64,000 nt of DNA from Avidesulfovibrio sp964369685 (GTDB lineage Bacteria > Desulfobacterota > Desulfovibrionia > Desulfovibrionales > Desulfovibrionaceae): NCBI GenBank assembly GCA_964369685.1, contig CAYJFB010000013.1, positions 5,429-69,428 on the forward strand, read 5' to 3'. Shown piece by piece: positions 7,652 to 16,603 of this stretch (position 1 is the stretch's first letter; each line of letters starts with the position of its first letter). The position numbers were made by a program, and so were the translations under genes. A model generated the notes under the pieces. It ran no database searches and was not told the DNA's origin. It saw nothing but the letters and a program-made list of their open reading frames with translations.

Positions 7652-8989
7652 TTAGTTGCCCAAGGAAACAGCAGAATAAAACGATTGATCGGGAAAGAGC
7701 AATACATTCGCACGAGATTCGGCAAGCAAGCCTTCAAGATTTGCAGGAATTTGCACAAGACCATGTGCCTTTGTGAGCGGTGAAAGCAAACCGGAAAGAC
7801 CGTTGACGGGAACAGCCAGCAGATCGCCATCCGGGGTTTCTTGCAGAGTCACGCGAATATAGTCTTCACGTCCGGGTTTTGACGCAATGTTTCGCGACAA
7901 ACGAGCTTGGCATGTAGGCCAAAAACGTTGATCAAAAGGGTTGGGTGTTTTGCCACGCAGGCCGTGTCCGCCAAGGTGTTTAAGGAATGGCAAGCCAAGA
8001 ATCGTCATCACTGTTTGGGCAGAGGCCACTTGTCCCGGAAGTCCCCATACGGTAGTTTGTCCCGCCGCATGTGTGACAGTCGCAAGAATGAGCGGCTTCC
8101 CCGGGCTGAGAGCCACACCATGACAAAAAATATTTGTGGAAAAAGCCGAAGGCAATTGTTCCAATGCTGTCACTGTCAAATCACGCACCCCGACAGAACT
8201 ACCGCCTGAAAGCAAAAGCACATCGGGAATATCTCCCTCTTTTGGTATGAGACTTGCTAATATTGATTCTTGCAACGCTTCAAGAATATCGGGAATAATA
8301 CCGCAAAAATGTGGCGAAGCACCGCCACAACGAGTCAAAGCCGCCAGTGTATAACGATTGACATCACGAACTTGTCCTGATTTCGGAGTGTCTTTAGCAG
8401 GAATAATTTCATCACCTGTAGAAATAATGTGCACAATCGGAATGGGAAAAACTTTTACTCGAGTCACACCCACTGCCGCCAAGAGTCCCAACTCTTGAGC
8501 ACGCAAGAATGTGCCGTATGGCAATAGGACTTCTCCTTTTTGTGCATCGTCTCCACGCCAAAGGACAGCTTCCCCCGGTGCTACAGGACGTCTGATTTCG
8601 ATCATTTGTGTGCCAAGTGTTCTTGTATATTCGACCATCACCACGGCATCGGCACCTTGAGGAATGTGTGCTCCGGTCATAATGGCTGCACATTGCCCTT
8701 GTCGGATGACAAAATCAGCAGGATGTTCAATGGATATTTCACCGATACACTCAAGCCAAACAGGGTTTGTGTCTGTTGTGCCGAACAAATCTGCCGCACA
8801 CACCGCGTACCCGTCCATAGCGGAACGATTGGCAGAAGGGACATCACATGCAGAAGTCACTTCTTCGGCAAGGATTCGCCCCGCAGCCTGTTCAAGTTCA
8901 ACCTCTTCAGTCCGATTAGCAAGCGAAGGGATGTTACGCAGCAAAGCTTGCACTTCAACAACAGAAAGGACTTCTAAAAATTTTTGCAT
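7652..8989 (-). CDS. moeA: Molybdopterin molybdenumtransferase MoeA
   Basis: 445 residues, somewhat longer than the usual 400-410. Inserts molybdate or tungstate into adenylylated molybdopterin, the last step of molybdenum cofactor synthesis. Signature segments are DVPSANRSAMDGYAV (about residues 49-63), AAIMTGAHIPQGADAVVMVE, HIISTGDEI, VRDVNRY and LLLSGGSSVG, followed by SPGKPLILA and the C-terminal beta domain (SKPGREDYIRV, PVNGLSGLLSPLTKAHGLVQIP). It stands alone on the minus strand: 181 bp separate it from cdaA and 230 bp from the glycan operon. Needed for formate dehydrogenases and similar enzymes of an anaerobe. Confidence 0.96.
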   Translation of the reverse strand: MQKFLEVLSVVEVQALLRNIPSLANRTEEVELEQAAGRILAEEVTSACDVPSANRSAMDGYAVCAADLFGTTDTNPVWLECIGEISIEHPADFVIRQGQCAAIMTGAHIPQGADAVVMVEYTRTLGTQMIEIRRPVAPGEAVLWRGDDAQKGEVLLPYGTFLRAQELGLLAAVGVTRVKVFPIPIVHIISTGDEIIPAKDTPKSGQVRDVNRYTLAALTRCGGASPHFCGIIPDILEALQESILASLIPKEGDIPDVLLLSGGSSVGVRDLTVTALEQLPSAFSTNIFCHGVALSPGKPLILATVTHAAGQTTVWGLPGQVASAQTVMTILGLPFLKHLGGHGLRGKTPNPFDQRFWPTCQARLSRNIASKPGREDYIRVTLQETPDGDLLAVPVNGLSGLLSPLTKAHGLVQIPANLEGLLAESRANVLLFPDQSFYSAVSLGN

Positions 8990-9170
8990 ACGTTATCCGA
9001 TTGTTCTTTGCTTTTTGAAGGCGTGAAATACAGTGTAGATGTATTGAGCGTTTGGCTTTTTTTGTGTGGTGTGACGTACCGCGGGTTGTTGCTTAGCGTG
9101 TCTGCACAGGTGATATTTTTTATGTTTTAGACATTTCCATGGTGTTTATATTCAACAACAAAACATATCT

Positions 9171-9899
9171 TTATGTGAGCGCATGACGCAACGTTTCTTT
9201 GAGGTGTTCGGTATCGGGGATCACTTTCAGGTGTCCATGTATGGCCACACTGGTTTCTCCTCGCTCTTCAGATACGGCAACAACTACGGCATCGCTGCTT
9301 TCTGTCGCGCCTATGGCTGCACGGTGTCTTGTGCCGAACTGTTGCCTGCTGTCGACTTGTGCCAAAGGCAAGATGCATCCGGCTTCGGCAATACGTCCAT
9401 CACGAATAAGTACTGCACCGTCATGTAAGGCCGTGTTATGAAAAAATATGGTTAATAATAATTCTCGGCTGAGTTTTGCATCAATCACAACACCGCCTTT
9501 GAGCATATCCCCAAGGCGTTCGCGGCGTTCAATAACCACGAGTGCGCCAATTCGGCGTTTTGAAAAATACGCACAAACCCATGCCAAATCGTCAATGATG
9601 TCGCCCTGTGCTTTGGAATGCGGTCGAAAATAGCGCGCGCCGATGCTCGAAAGCGCATGACGCAGATCATCATGAAACAGAATGACCAAAACAAGAAAGA
9701 GGGAGTTAAAAAGATGCTCAAGCAACCAGCTTAACGTATACAGACCAACATATTCCGCACCGATATAGACAACAGCCAACAACAGTAAACCAATCAATGC
9801 CGAAACAATCCGAGTGCCTTTGACCAAAACCAACAAACGGTAAAGCAAAAGCGTTACCAAAAGGATGTCAAGCATGTCACGCCATGTGATGAGGCTCAC
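9171..9899 (-). CDS. cdaA: Diadenylate cyclase CdaA (c-di-AMP synthase)
   Basis: 242 residues. Condenses two ATP into cyclic di-AMP. Three N-terminal transmembrane helices (about residues 10-75) are followed by the DAC domain with both catalytic motifs: DGAVLIRDG and GTRHRAAIGATE. The start is a GTG at 9899 with GGAGAC upstream. It is the third gene of the ftsH-folP-cdaA series, 98 bp after folP. The usual neighbours cdaR (YbbR) and glmM are not found after it; moeA follows instead. Confidence 0.94.
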   Translation of the reverse strand: MSLITWRDMLDILLVTLLLYRLLVLVKGTRIVSALIGLLLLAVVYIGAEYVGLYTLSWLLEHLFNSLFLVLVILFHDDLRHALSSIGARYFRPHSKAQGDIIDDLAWVCAYFSKRRIGALVVIERRERLGDMLKGGVVIDAKLSRELLLTIFFHNTALHDGAVLIRDGRIAEAGCILPLAQVDSRQQFGTRHRAAIGATESSDAVVVAVSEERGETSVAIHGHLKVIPDTEHLKETLRHALT

Positions 9900-9997
9900 G
9901 GTACTGTCTCCAAGAGTATCAAACTGTTTTTTGCCGTTGCCATATCCGAGTTACTCGAATACAACAAGCATCGTCCATAAAAATATATCTATAAAAA

Positions 9998-10945
9998 TTA
10001 CAAGGTTGTCATGGTTTGAACTACACGCAAGGCCTGTGTTGCTGCCGCAACATCATGTACCCGATGATAGGCCACACCGCGAGCGGCAAGTAACGCCGTC
10101 GCCAAACAAGTGACTTCTTGGCGATGGTGTACAGATAAACCCAAAAGATAACCAAACAACGATTTGTTTGAAAGTCCCATATAAATGGGGCGTCCAAAGA
10201 CATTCAGTTGTTCAATGTGTTGTAAAAGTGCCCAATTTTCTTCGGGCGTTTTCCCAAAACCAATTCCCGGATCAAGGACAATACACGTTTCAGGCAATCC
10301 TGCAGCAATAAAGCGTTGCAAGTTCTTTTCAAAAAATGACAAGACACGATCGATAACATGATTGTAGCTTTTACCGATGAGTGGTGTTGCCGCACAACCT
10401 GTTTTGCCTGCCCAATGTTCCGCGCCCCCATGCATCAAGACGTATCCCGCTTTATGACCGACAACCACATCAAACAGCGCGTTGTCGCGAGAACACGCCG
10501 ACACATCATTGACAATCACCGCGCCGCGCGCCAAGGCCTCTTCGGCAACCGTGGCACGACATGTATCAACAGAGACAATCGCCGTGGGAAAAGCCTTCAA
10601 CACGGCACTCAAAGCGGGAAAGAGTCGTTGACCTTCTTCTTCAGCATGAACAAACTTGGAATTTGGCCGTGTTGACTCTGCACCAAGATCCAACATCACC
10701 GTACAATTTTCAAAGGGTGCGTCGGCATCTATTTTTTGTGATTCTTCAAAGGACGGTGTTGCCGTTGCAGAGGCCAACATGGTTCGTGCACGAGCAACGA
10801 CGCTATGGTGTTCGGGGATTTCTTGTTCAACAGATGAAAACGAATCAGGTGTGATATTGAGGATTCCTGCAAGGCAAAAAGGGGTAGGGCGCAAAGTCCT
10901 ACCCCCCAACACCGTCCAAGAAGAAGTGTTGTTTATACGATTCAA
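9998..10945 (-). CDS. folP: Dihydropteroate synthase
   Basis: 315 residues, larger than the usual 270-280. Joins p-aminobenzoate to 6-hydroxymethyl-dihydropterin diphosphate in folate synthesis. Family motifs: LAGILNITPDSFS, VMLDLGAESTRP, VSVDTCR, VIVNDVSA, CIVLDPGIGFGKTPEENW, MGLSNKSLFG and the C-terminal YHRVHDVAA. The start is a TTG whose last two bases and next A form the TGA stop of ftsH (TTGA overlap at 10942-10945), with AAGGAC upstream, so translation is coupled to ftsH. An insert near residues 50-75 accounts for part of the extra length. Confidence 0.94.
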   Translation of the reverse strand: MNRINNTSSWTVLGGRTLRPTPFCLAGILNITPDSFSSVEQEIPEHHSVVARARTMLASATATPSFEESQKIDADAPFENCTVMLDLGAESTRPNSKFVHAEEEGQRLFPALSAVLKAFPTAIVSVDTCRATVAEEALARGAVIVNDVSACSRDNALFDVVVGHKAGYVLMHGGAEHWAGKTGCAATPLIGKSYNHVIDRVLSFFEKNLQRFIAAGLPETCIVLDPGIGFGKTPEENWALLQHIEQLNVFGRPIYMGLSNKSLFGYLLGLSVHHRQEVTCLATALLAARGVAYHRVHDVAAATQALRVVQTMTTL

Positions 10946-12894
10946 GGTCTGTCCTTGTCTTTTGTGTCTACAGTTTGTGGGTTATCGACATCGATATTTT
11001 CCGACGGCTCGGAAAGCGAGACGGTGTCTTCTGTATCGAGCAGAAATTCGTCATTATCGGTGTCATTGTCTGAATCGGTGCGTTCAGGATCAAACGGTTT
11101 GAGCGTTTCTCCTTTGAGTAACACATCGATATCTTCACCTGTAATGGTTTCACGTTCTAACAAGGCATTGGATATGGCGTGTAGGAAGTGACTATTTTCT
11201 GTCAATAGGCGTAAGCATTCGCGTCGTGCCGTTTCGATCAGGGCTTTGACTTCGCCGTCAACAACTTTTGCTGTATCTTCGCTGAAGTTGCGACTGTGTG
11301 CCCATTCTCGTCCTATGAAGACTTCTTCACCTTGTTCTCCGATAGCCATAGGGCCTATCACGTCGCTCATTCCCCATTCACAAACCATTTTACGCGCCAT
11401 ATTGGTTGCGCGTTCGATGTCGTTTCCGGCACCTGTCGTGATGGTATCAAAAACGATTTCTTCGGCCACACGTCCTGCAAGCAACACCATAAGGTTATTA
11501 CTCAAATAATCTTTAGAGTAGCTGTGTCTGTCGGCTTCGGGCAATTGCATGGTCACGCCAAGCGCTCTGCCGCGCGGAATAATGGTGACCTTATGTACAG
11601 GATCGGTTCCGGGTAACAGTTTAGCGATCAGAGCGTGCCCGCCTTCATGATAGGCTGTCACACGTTTTTCGTCATCACTTAAGATCAAGCTCCGTCGCTC
11701 TTTACCCATAAGAACCTTGTCTTTCGCCATTTCAAAATCACCCATGGTGACATGATCTTGGTTAAGGCGTGCAGCTTGCAGAGCCGCTTCATTCACAAGA
11801 TTTTCAAGTGCGGCACCGGAAAAACCCGGCGTACCGCGAGCGATCACTTCCAGATCCACATCTTTTGCCAACGGGGTGCGTTTTGTATGGACTTTAAGGA
11901 TAGCCAAACGGCCTTTCACATCAGGAGTCGGCACAACCACTTGGCGGTCAAAACGACCGGGACGTAACAGCGCGGGATCGAGCACATCGGGACGGTTGGT
12001 TGCGGCAATGAGAATGACGCCTTCATTGGATTCAAAGCCGTCCATTTCAACCAGAAGTTGATTGAGGGTTTGTTCGCGTTCATCGTGCCCGCCGCCCAAG
12101 CCTGCGCCGCGCTGTCTGCCTACGGCGTCGATTTCATCAATAAAGATGAGGCAGGGTGCATTTTTTTTGCCTTGAGTGAACAAATCGCGCACGCGTGAGG
12201 CACCGACACCGACAAACATTTCTACAAAGTCTGAACCGGATATGGAGAAAAAAGGCACGCCGGCTTCACCGGCAACAGCGCGCGCCAATAAGGTTTTCCC
12301 TGTTCCGGGGGGGCCTATCAAAAGCACACCTTTGGGAATTCTTCCGCCTAAGCGTGTGAATTTTTTAGGATCGGATAAGAAATCAACGACTTCTGCAAGT
12401 TCTTCTTTGGCTTCATCCACGCCTGCCACGTCGGCAAAGGTGATTTGAGCTTGTTCTTGGTTGAGCATTCTGGCGCGAGAGCGTCCGAAAGACATGGCTC
12501 GTCCGGCTCCGCCTTGAGCTTGGCGCATGTAAAAGATCCAAACGCCTATCAACAGGAGCATGGGAAACCACGAGATAAAGAGCGTCATATACCAAGGAGA
12601 ATCTTCAACGGGTTCAGCTTTGACGTCGACATTCCATTTGATCAGCTTATCAATAAGTCCGGCATCATAGGGTGCGTAGATTTGAAAAGTTTGCCCGTCA
12701 CCGGAACGTCCGGTTATTTGGTTGCCTTGGATGGTGACCTCGCGAACATCACCTTGCTCTGCTTGCCGTAAGAACTCGCTATAGGTCAGCTTTTGTTGCG
12801 CTGTAGGCTGTGGCTGACTAAACAAGTTAAATACAAGAACCAAGGCAAGCGAAATGATGCCCCAAAGTAAAATATTCCGCGAAAATTGATTCAA
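10942..12894 (-). CDS. ftsH: ATP-dependent zinc metalloprotease FtsH
   Basis: 650 residues from a TTG at 12894 that has GGAGG 6 nt upstream; an ATG at 13050 would add 52 residues unlike the family start, which is normally (M)NxFxRN, as read here. Membrane-anchored AAA+ protease that degrades damaged membrane proteins and regulators. Two transmembrane helices (about residues 5-25 and 105-125) flank a periplasmic domain. Then Walker A GPPGTGKT (about 193-200), Walker B CLIFIDEIDAVG, SRH ATNRPDVLDPALLRPGRFDR, and the zinc site HEGGH (about residue 414; many FtsH have HEAGH). The acidic C-terminal tail is low complexity. First gene of the coupled ftsH-folP-cdaA series. Confidence 0.97.
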   Translation of the reverse strand: MNQFSRNILLWGIISLALVLVFNLFSQPQPTAQQKLTYSEFLRQAEQGDVREVTIQGNQITGRSGDGQTFQIYAPYDAGLIDKLIKWNVDVKAEPVEDSPWYMTLFISWFPMLLLIGVWIFYMRQAQGGAGRAMSFGRSRARMLNQEQAQITFADVAGVDEAKEELAEVVDFLSDPKKFTRLGGRIPKGVLLIGPPGTGKTLLARAVAGEAGVPFFSISGSDFVEMFVGVGASRVRDLFTQGKKNAPCLIFIDEIDAVGRQRGAGLGGGHDEREQTLNQLLVEMDGFESNEGVILIAATNRPDVLDPALLRPGRFDRQVVVPTPDVKGRLAILKVHTKRTPLAKDVDLEVIARGTPGFSGAALENLVNEAALQAARLNQDHVTMGDFEMAKDKVLMGKERRSLILSDDEKRVTAYHEGGHALIAKLLPGTDPVHKVTIIPRGRALGVTMQLPEADRHSYSKDYLSNNLMVLLAGRVAEEIVFDTITTGAGNDIERATNMARKMVCEWGMSDVIGPMAIGEQGEEVFIGREWAHSRNFSEDTAKVVDGEVKALIETARRECLRLLTENSHFLHAISNALLERETITGEDIDVLLKGETLKPFDPERTDSDNDTDNDEFLLDTEDTVSLSEPSENIDVDNPQTVDTKDKDRP

Positions 12895-13407
12895 TGAGAC
12901 CTCCGACGGCGCGTTAACATCTTTGCGGCAGCTCCGCGCCTTGACAAGTACTGTAAGATGTCTTTGACGTTTTGACAATTCCCGAAAGCAAAGGTTTATA
13001 GGGGAATTTGAAATTTTTTCAGGATTTTTTTGAAAGAAACACTTCTTCAAAGGATATATTATAGATTGTGAACGTAACGATGATTGTCAATAATATCCTT
13101 TCTGAATAAAAAGATATAATGTATTGACAGACTGTCTTCTGTATAGTAGGCATTTAAAAGTAAAAAAAGTTGTTTTGAGTATTAAAAAGTTGTGTGACTC
13201 AATTTTTTGTCACATGTTTTTCATTTTCACTTCATGATAATGAAATGAAAATATGTTTTTTCTGCTATTGAGGTTTTTGACTTCAAAAATACAAAGGGTA
13301 AAGATTCGCTTCTTGTAAAGTAATCAACAGCGAGAACAGCGGCATACAACTGTTGTGTTACCATTGCATTGTTTCCGCTTGATTCCTCTCAAGCTGTGAG
13401 GTGTATC
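12895..13407. other. 513-bp divergent intergenic region between ftsH and the adhesin-like gene
   Basis: AT-rich, with no convincing gene. For the minus strand a TATAAT (13058-13063) has TTGACA 21 bp upstream (13085-13090), wider than the usual spacing. For the plus strand TTGACA occurs at 13124-13129 but the nearest good -10 (TATAGT, 13142-13147) is only 12 bp away. A 9-bp hairpin is formed by 13218-13226 and 13243-13251. Promoters for both flanking genes must lie here, but I cannot fix them. Confidence 0.5.
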
Positions 13408-14475
13408 ATGACTCAATTGGCTATTGGCAAACCGACTCAGGGACAACGTCTTATCATTGAAACCGGTGCTTTGATAGAAACAGAGAGCCTCTCTGTCAAA
13501 TCAAATAATGGACACACAAAAACATCTGAAGCGTTTTTTGCACTGTCTTTTGACTTTGCATCAAGCGATATGACTGCCGAACGAGATGACGCACACCTTG
13601 TGTTTGTGTTGAGTGACGGCAGCTCTGTTGTCATGCAAGATTTTTATCTTGCTGTTGAGGAAGATCGTCTACCAAATTTTATTTTTCAAGACACCATGAT
13701 TACAGGTAACGATTTTTTGGCAACACTTGACAATCAAACGCTATTATCTGCACCGGATACGAATGCCATAACAAAAGGCGGACGCTTTTATAAGCATATC
13801 GACTCAGAACTTGAAGAAGGGGTGGAGGCACTGGAAGGTCTTGCTTTTGATGACGAAGAAACCATACCCTACGAGAACCTCCAAACACAAATGGAACAAG
13901 AAAATACACGGTTTGACGCACAAGCGACACACTCCAATGCTATATCTCTTGCAAATCCTTTATCACAAACAGAAGCAATGACCGATATTCTTGATCCTTT
14001 TATAGATGACAACGAAGCTTTACTCGATTTTGAAGACGAGGGAACGAATAATATATCGGTCGTTCCCGATAACGAAAAAGGCCATTTTATTGGAGGCGTA
14101 GGACAACACGATCTTTTTAAAGTTGAAGAAGGCATGAATGTCAATGATATCTTTGTTGACGGCGGCGGCGAAGAGCTGGATATCCTGCTAGCTGATTTTG
14201 AAAGTGATGACGTATTGCAGGGGCTTAAAGACGGAAACATCAAAAATGTCGAACTGATCGTACTCGGCAGTTCGCTTCAGGGGAATAGCGTGGCTGAAGT
14301 AATGAGCGAACTTGGATCGGTCTCCGGTGTCACAAATCATGAAACAACACTGCAACTTGAAAGTTCGACTTGGAAATCTATAGCAACAGACGCTCCCGCA
14401 AACTACCAAGTGTACAGCAATGCGGCAGACGATATGATATTGATTGCAGAACGCAGTATTATCGAATCCAGTTAG
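13408..14475 (+). CDS. Compact adhesin-like acidic protein (both ends of a giant T1SS adhesin, no repeats)
   Basis: 355 residues from ATG 13408, which has GAGGTG upstream; an in-frame ATG at 13369 has no site. Not a described family that I can name with certainty. The N-terminal ~110 residues resemble the N-terminal module of very large type I secreted adhesins of Desulfovibrio (GQRLIIETG, then LVFVLSDGSSVVMQDFYLA and GNDFLATL), followed by the typical KGGRFYKHIDSELEEGVEAL. The middle is strongly acidic. The C-terminal ~130 residues (GGVGQHDLFKVEEG, VDGGGEELDILLADF, NVELIVLGSSLQ, YQVYSNAADDMILIAE) resemble the tail that follows RTX repeats in the same adhesins. No bulk repeats, no N-terminal signal peptide and no LapG-type di-alanine site are visible. 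Function unknown; surface or secreted by inference. Confidence 0.6.
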   Translation: MTQLAIGKPTQGQRLIIETGALIETESLSVKSNNGHTKTSEAFFALSFDFASSDMTAERDDAHLVFVLSDGSSVVMQDFYLAVEEDRLPNFIFQDTMITGNDFLATLDNQTLLSAPDTNAITKGGRFYKHIDSELEEGVEALEGLAFDDEETIPYENLQTQMEQENTRFDAQATHSNAISLANPLSQTEAMTDILDPFIDDNEALLDFEDEGTNNISVVPDNEKGHFIGGVGQHDLFKVEEGMNVNDIFVDGGGEELDILLADFESDDVLQGLKDGNIKNVELIVLGSSLQGNSVAEVMSELGSVSGVTNHETTLQLESSTWKSIATDAPANYQVYSNAADDMILIAERSIIESS

Positions 14476-14485
14476 ACGTGAATGT

Positions 14486-14522
14486 GTGATGAAGGCATCA
14501 CAGCTGTCGAAGAGGCTTTTTT
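14486..14522 (+). terminator. Probable terminator after the adhesin-like gene
   Basis: GTGATG (14486-14491) pairs with CATCAC (14496-14501); a weaker stem AGC...GCT follows and ends in a run of six T at 14517-14522. It starts 10 bp after the stop codon, consistent with a factor-independent terminator. Confidence 0.45.
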
Positions 14523-14587
14523 GTATGAGACGTGTTGTCTGTCCGGACTTTTATGATTATTTTGTCGTCAGAGCATATTGAGAAGCT

Positions 14588-14619
14588 TTGTATAGAAAAA
14601 GGCTCTGGCGACTATACAA
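14588..14619. promoter_or_regulatory. Inverted repeat upstream of the histidine kinase
   Basis: TTGTATAG (14588-14595) and CTATACAA (14612-14619) are perfect complements with a 16-nt spacer, about 70 bp before the kinase start. The geometry suits a dimeric regulator or a weak hairpin; no known operator is recognised. Confidence 0.35.
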
Positions 14620-14685
14620 GCCGACGTTCGTCATGCAGGCATGATGTGGTGCGTTCTTGTATTTGGATAAGAGAAAGATAACACG

Positions 14686-16530
14686 GTGAAAATATATTTT
14701 ATGCCTTCAATGCGATCTTTTTTTAAACAGCTTTGGGAAAGCCATTTTCTGTTGAGTTTAGCAGGAAAAACAGAATATCGAAAAGAAATGACTCATGGTG
14801 TCAAGCGTCTTTTGATTTCGATGTTTGGTGTTGTACTGATTGCTGTGTTTGTCGGTTGGTTGAACTTTGATTACTCATATTCCACAATACAAAACATTTT
14901 GGCAGAAAAAGGCAAAATGATTCTGTTGGCTCTTGAGGGCGGCATGCGCTCGACAAGACGAGCCATGCAGGATTTGCGTTTTAACTATTTGGAGTTACGC
15001 TTTCAGTATTTGATTGAAGAACTGGCGGGGCGTGATGCTATTCTCTTTATTGCCGTAACCGATACAAAGGGGCAGATCGTAGCGCATACGAATCCAAAAC
15101 GTGTCGGGAAAAACTTGATGCTTAATCATCGGGAATTGAAAAAAGATGAATTAAAAGCATTGGAAATTTCCTCGCAATCACGTTGGAAATTGTTTGAGAT
15201 GGAAGGCAATGCGGCTTTTGTCGTCTATCGAACGTTTGGCATTCCGACGGGAGCAGAGCACGCTCATCAGCAAAAAATGCAAAACAGAAAACAAAATAAC
15301 CAGATAAAAGAGCAAAGGGCGTATGTTTTTTTGGGTTTGGACACGCGTTCTTTGGATTTGGCGCGCCATAATGACATCGAAAGAGCTTTGCGTTCTGCAG
15401 CGGTTGTGTTGCTTGTGGGATGGTTGTTTCTTTTTTGTCTTCATGCGTTATCGCGTATGCGTTTGTCACGTCAGAGCCAGCGTGAAGCAGAAGCCTTTAT
15501 TAAGGAACTCGCGATCACTTTGCCTGACGGTTTAATTTTGTTTAATTCACGCGGCACAATCACACAAATGAATGCGGTTGCTTTCAATTTGTTGGGTCTT
15601 GGTTCTGTTGAGCGTCAGCGCAAGCCCGAACACATCATGCATTATTTCCCTGCCGTATTGCTTGAACACGTTCATATTTTATTGCGTGAATCGACGTTGA
15701 AAGACACAGAATTGATTCTTGAACGTGACGGGCATCCTGTTTATTTGAGTGTGCGTGGCGGACAAGTCGGTGGTGATGAGGGACGTTTGGGGTCAATCAT
15801 GTTGTTGCGTGATGTCAGTGATGTTCGTCGTTTGGAGGCAGAGGTTCGGCGACGTGAAAAACTTGCGGCGATGGGTAATCTTGCTGCCGGAGTAGCTCAC
15901 GAATTACGCAACCCGTTAAGTTCCATAAAAGGCTATGCCACATATTTTAGTGAACGTTTCCCGGACGGCAGTGAAGAGCGTGAGGCGGCTCATGTGATGG
16001 TGCGTGAAACCGAGCGCTTAAATCGTACAATCAGTGATTTGATCGGGCTGGCTCGTCCTACAGACATTCGTGTGCGCTCTGTCAATCTTGTTCAACTGGT
16101 TGAAGATGCACAACGCCTGATTCGACAAGATGCCGAAGCGCATAATATTACACTTTCTCTTGAATGTTCTCCTGTTCCTGATGTGAGTATAGATCCGGAC
16201 AGAGTGCGTCAGGTTGTGCTGAATTTATGCCTGAATGCCTTTGATGCCATGCCGGACGGAGGCACGCTGACAATAGCACTGGTTACAGATGAAAGTCGTG
16301 ACGACGATACCGTGATTCTTGAAGTGCGTGATACAGGGACAGGTATTGCGGCCGAACACTTACCACATATTTTTGATCCATACTTTACAACCAAAGGACA
16401 CGGAACAGGACTTGGTCTTGCAACAGTGCATAAAATTATGGAAGCTCACGGTGGCAGTGTAACCGTCCTTTCTCTTGAAGGCCAAGGAACAACCTTCCAA
16501 CTTCATTTTCATTCGGGTTTTGTTAGATAG
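14686..16530 (+). CDS. Membrane sensor histidine kinase (NtrB/ZraS type)
   Basis: 614 residues. Two transmembrane helices (about residues 42-60 and 238-257) enclose a periplasmic sensing region with sCache-like features (AVTDTKGQIVAHTNPKRVGKNL). A PAS domain follows at about 275-390 (LPDGLILFNSRGTITQMNAVAFNLLG), then the H box AAGVAHELRNPLSSIKGYA with phosphoacceptor His near residue 405, the N box NLCLNAFDAMPDGG, G1 VRDTGTGI and G2 GTGLGLATVHKIMEAHGG. The H box and the ATPase style are those of kinases that pair with sigma-54 NtrC-family regulators. No response regulator gene is adjacent. The start is a GTG at 14686; an ATG at 14701 is possible. Confidence 0.9.
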   Translation: MKIYFMPSMRSFFKQLWESHFLLSLAGKTEYRKEMTHGVKRLLISMFGVVLIAVFVGWLNFDYSYSTIQNILAEKGKMILLALEGGMRSTRRAMQDLRFNYLELRFQYLIEELAGRDAILFIAVTDTKGQIVAHTNPKRVGKNLMLNHRELKKDELKALEISSQSRWKLFEMEGNAAFVVYRTFGIPTGAEHAHQQKMQNRKQNNQIKEQRAYVFLGLDTRSLDLARHNDIERALRSAAVVLLVGWLFLFCLHALSRMRLSRQSQREAEAFIKELAITLPDGLILFNSRGTITQMNAVAFNLLGLGSVERQRKPEHIMHYFPAVLLEHVHILLRESTLKDTELILERDGHPVYLSVRGGQVGGDEGRLGSIMLLRDVSDVRRLEAEVRRREKLAAMGNLAAGVAHELRNPLSSIKGYATYFSERFPDGSEEREAAHVMVRETERLNRTISDLIGLARPTDIRVRSVNLVQLVEDAQRLIRQDAEAHNITLSLECSPVPDVSIDPDRVRQVVLNLCLNAFDAMPDGGTLTIALVTDESRDDDTVILEVRDTGTGIAAEHLPHIFDPYFTTKGHGTGLGLATVHKIMEAHGGSVTVLSLEGQGTTFQLHFHSGFVR

Positions 16531-16603
16531 TGTCGACACTCTCTCTGATGGCTGTTATTGTTTATATCCGTCGTCCTGAGCGTGTGTCGACAACTTCAAA
16601 CAT

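Noticed and set aside
13124..13147. TTGACA followed by TATAGT as a promoter for the adhesin-like gene
   Set aside because: The spacing is 12 bp, too short for a sigma-70 promoter.
13408..14475. LapG-type cleavage site in the adhesin-like protein
   Set aside because: No di-alanine TAAG/PAAG-like motif is found in the first 150 residues.
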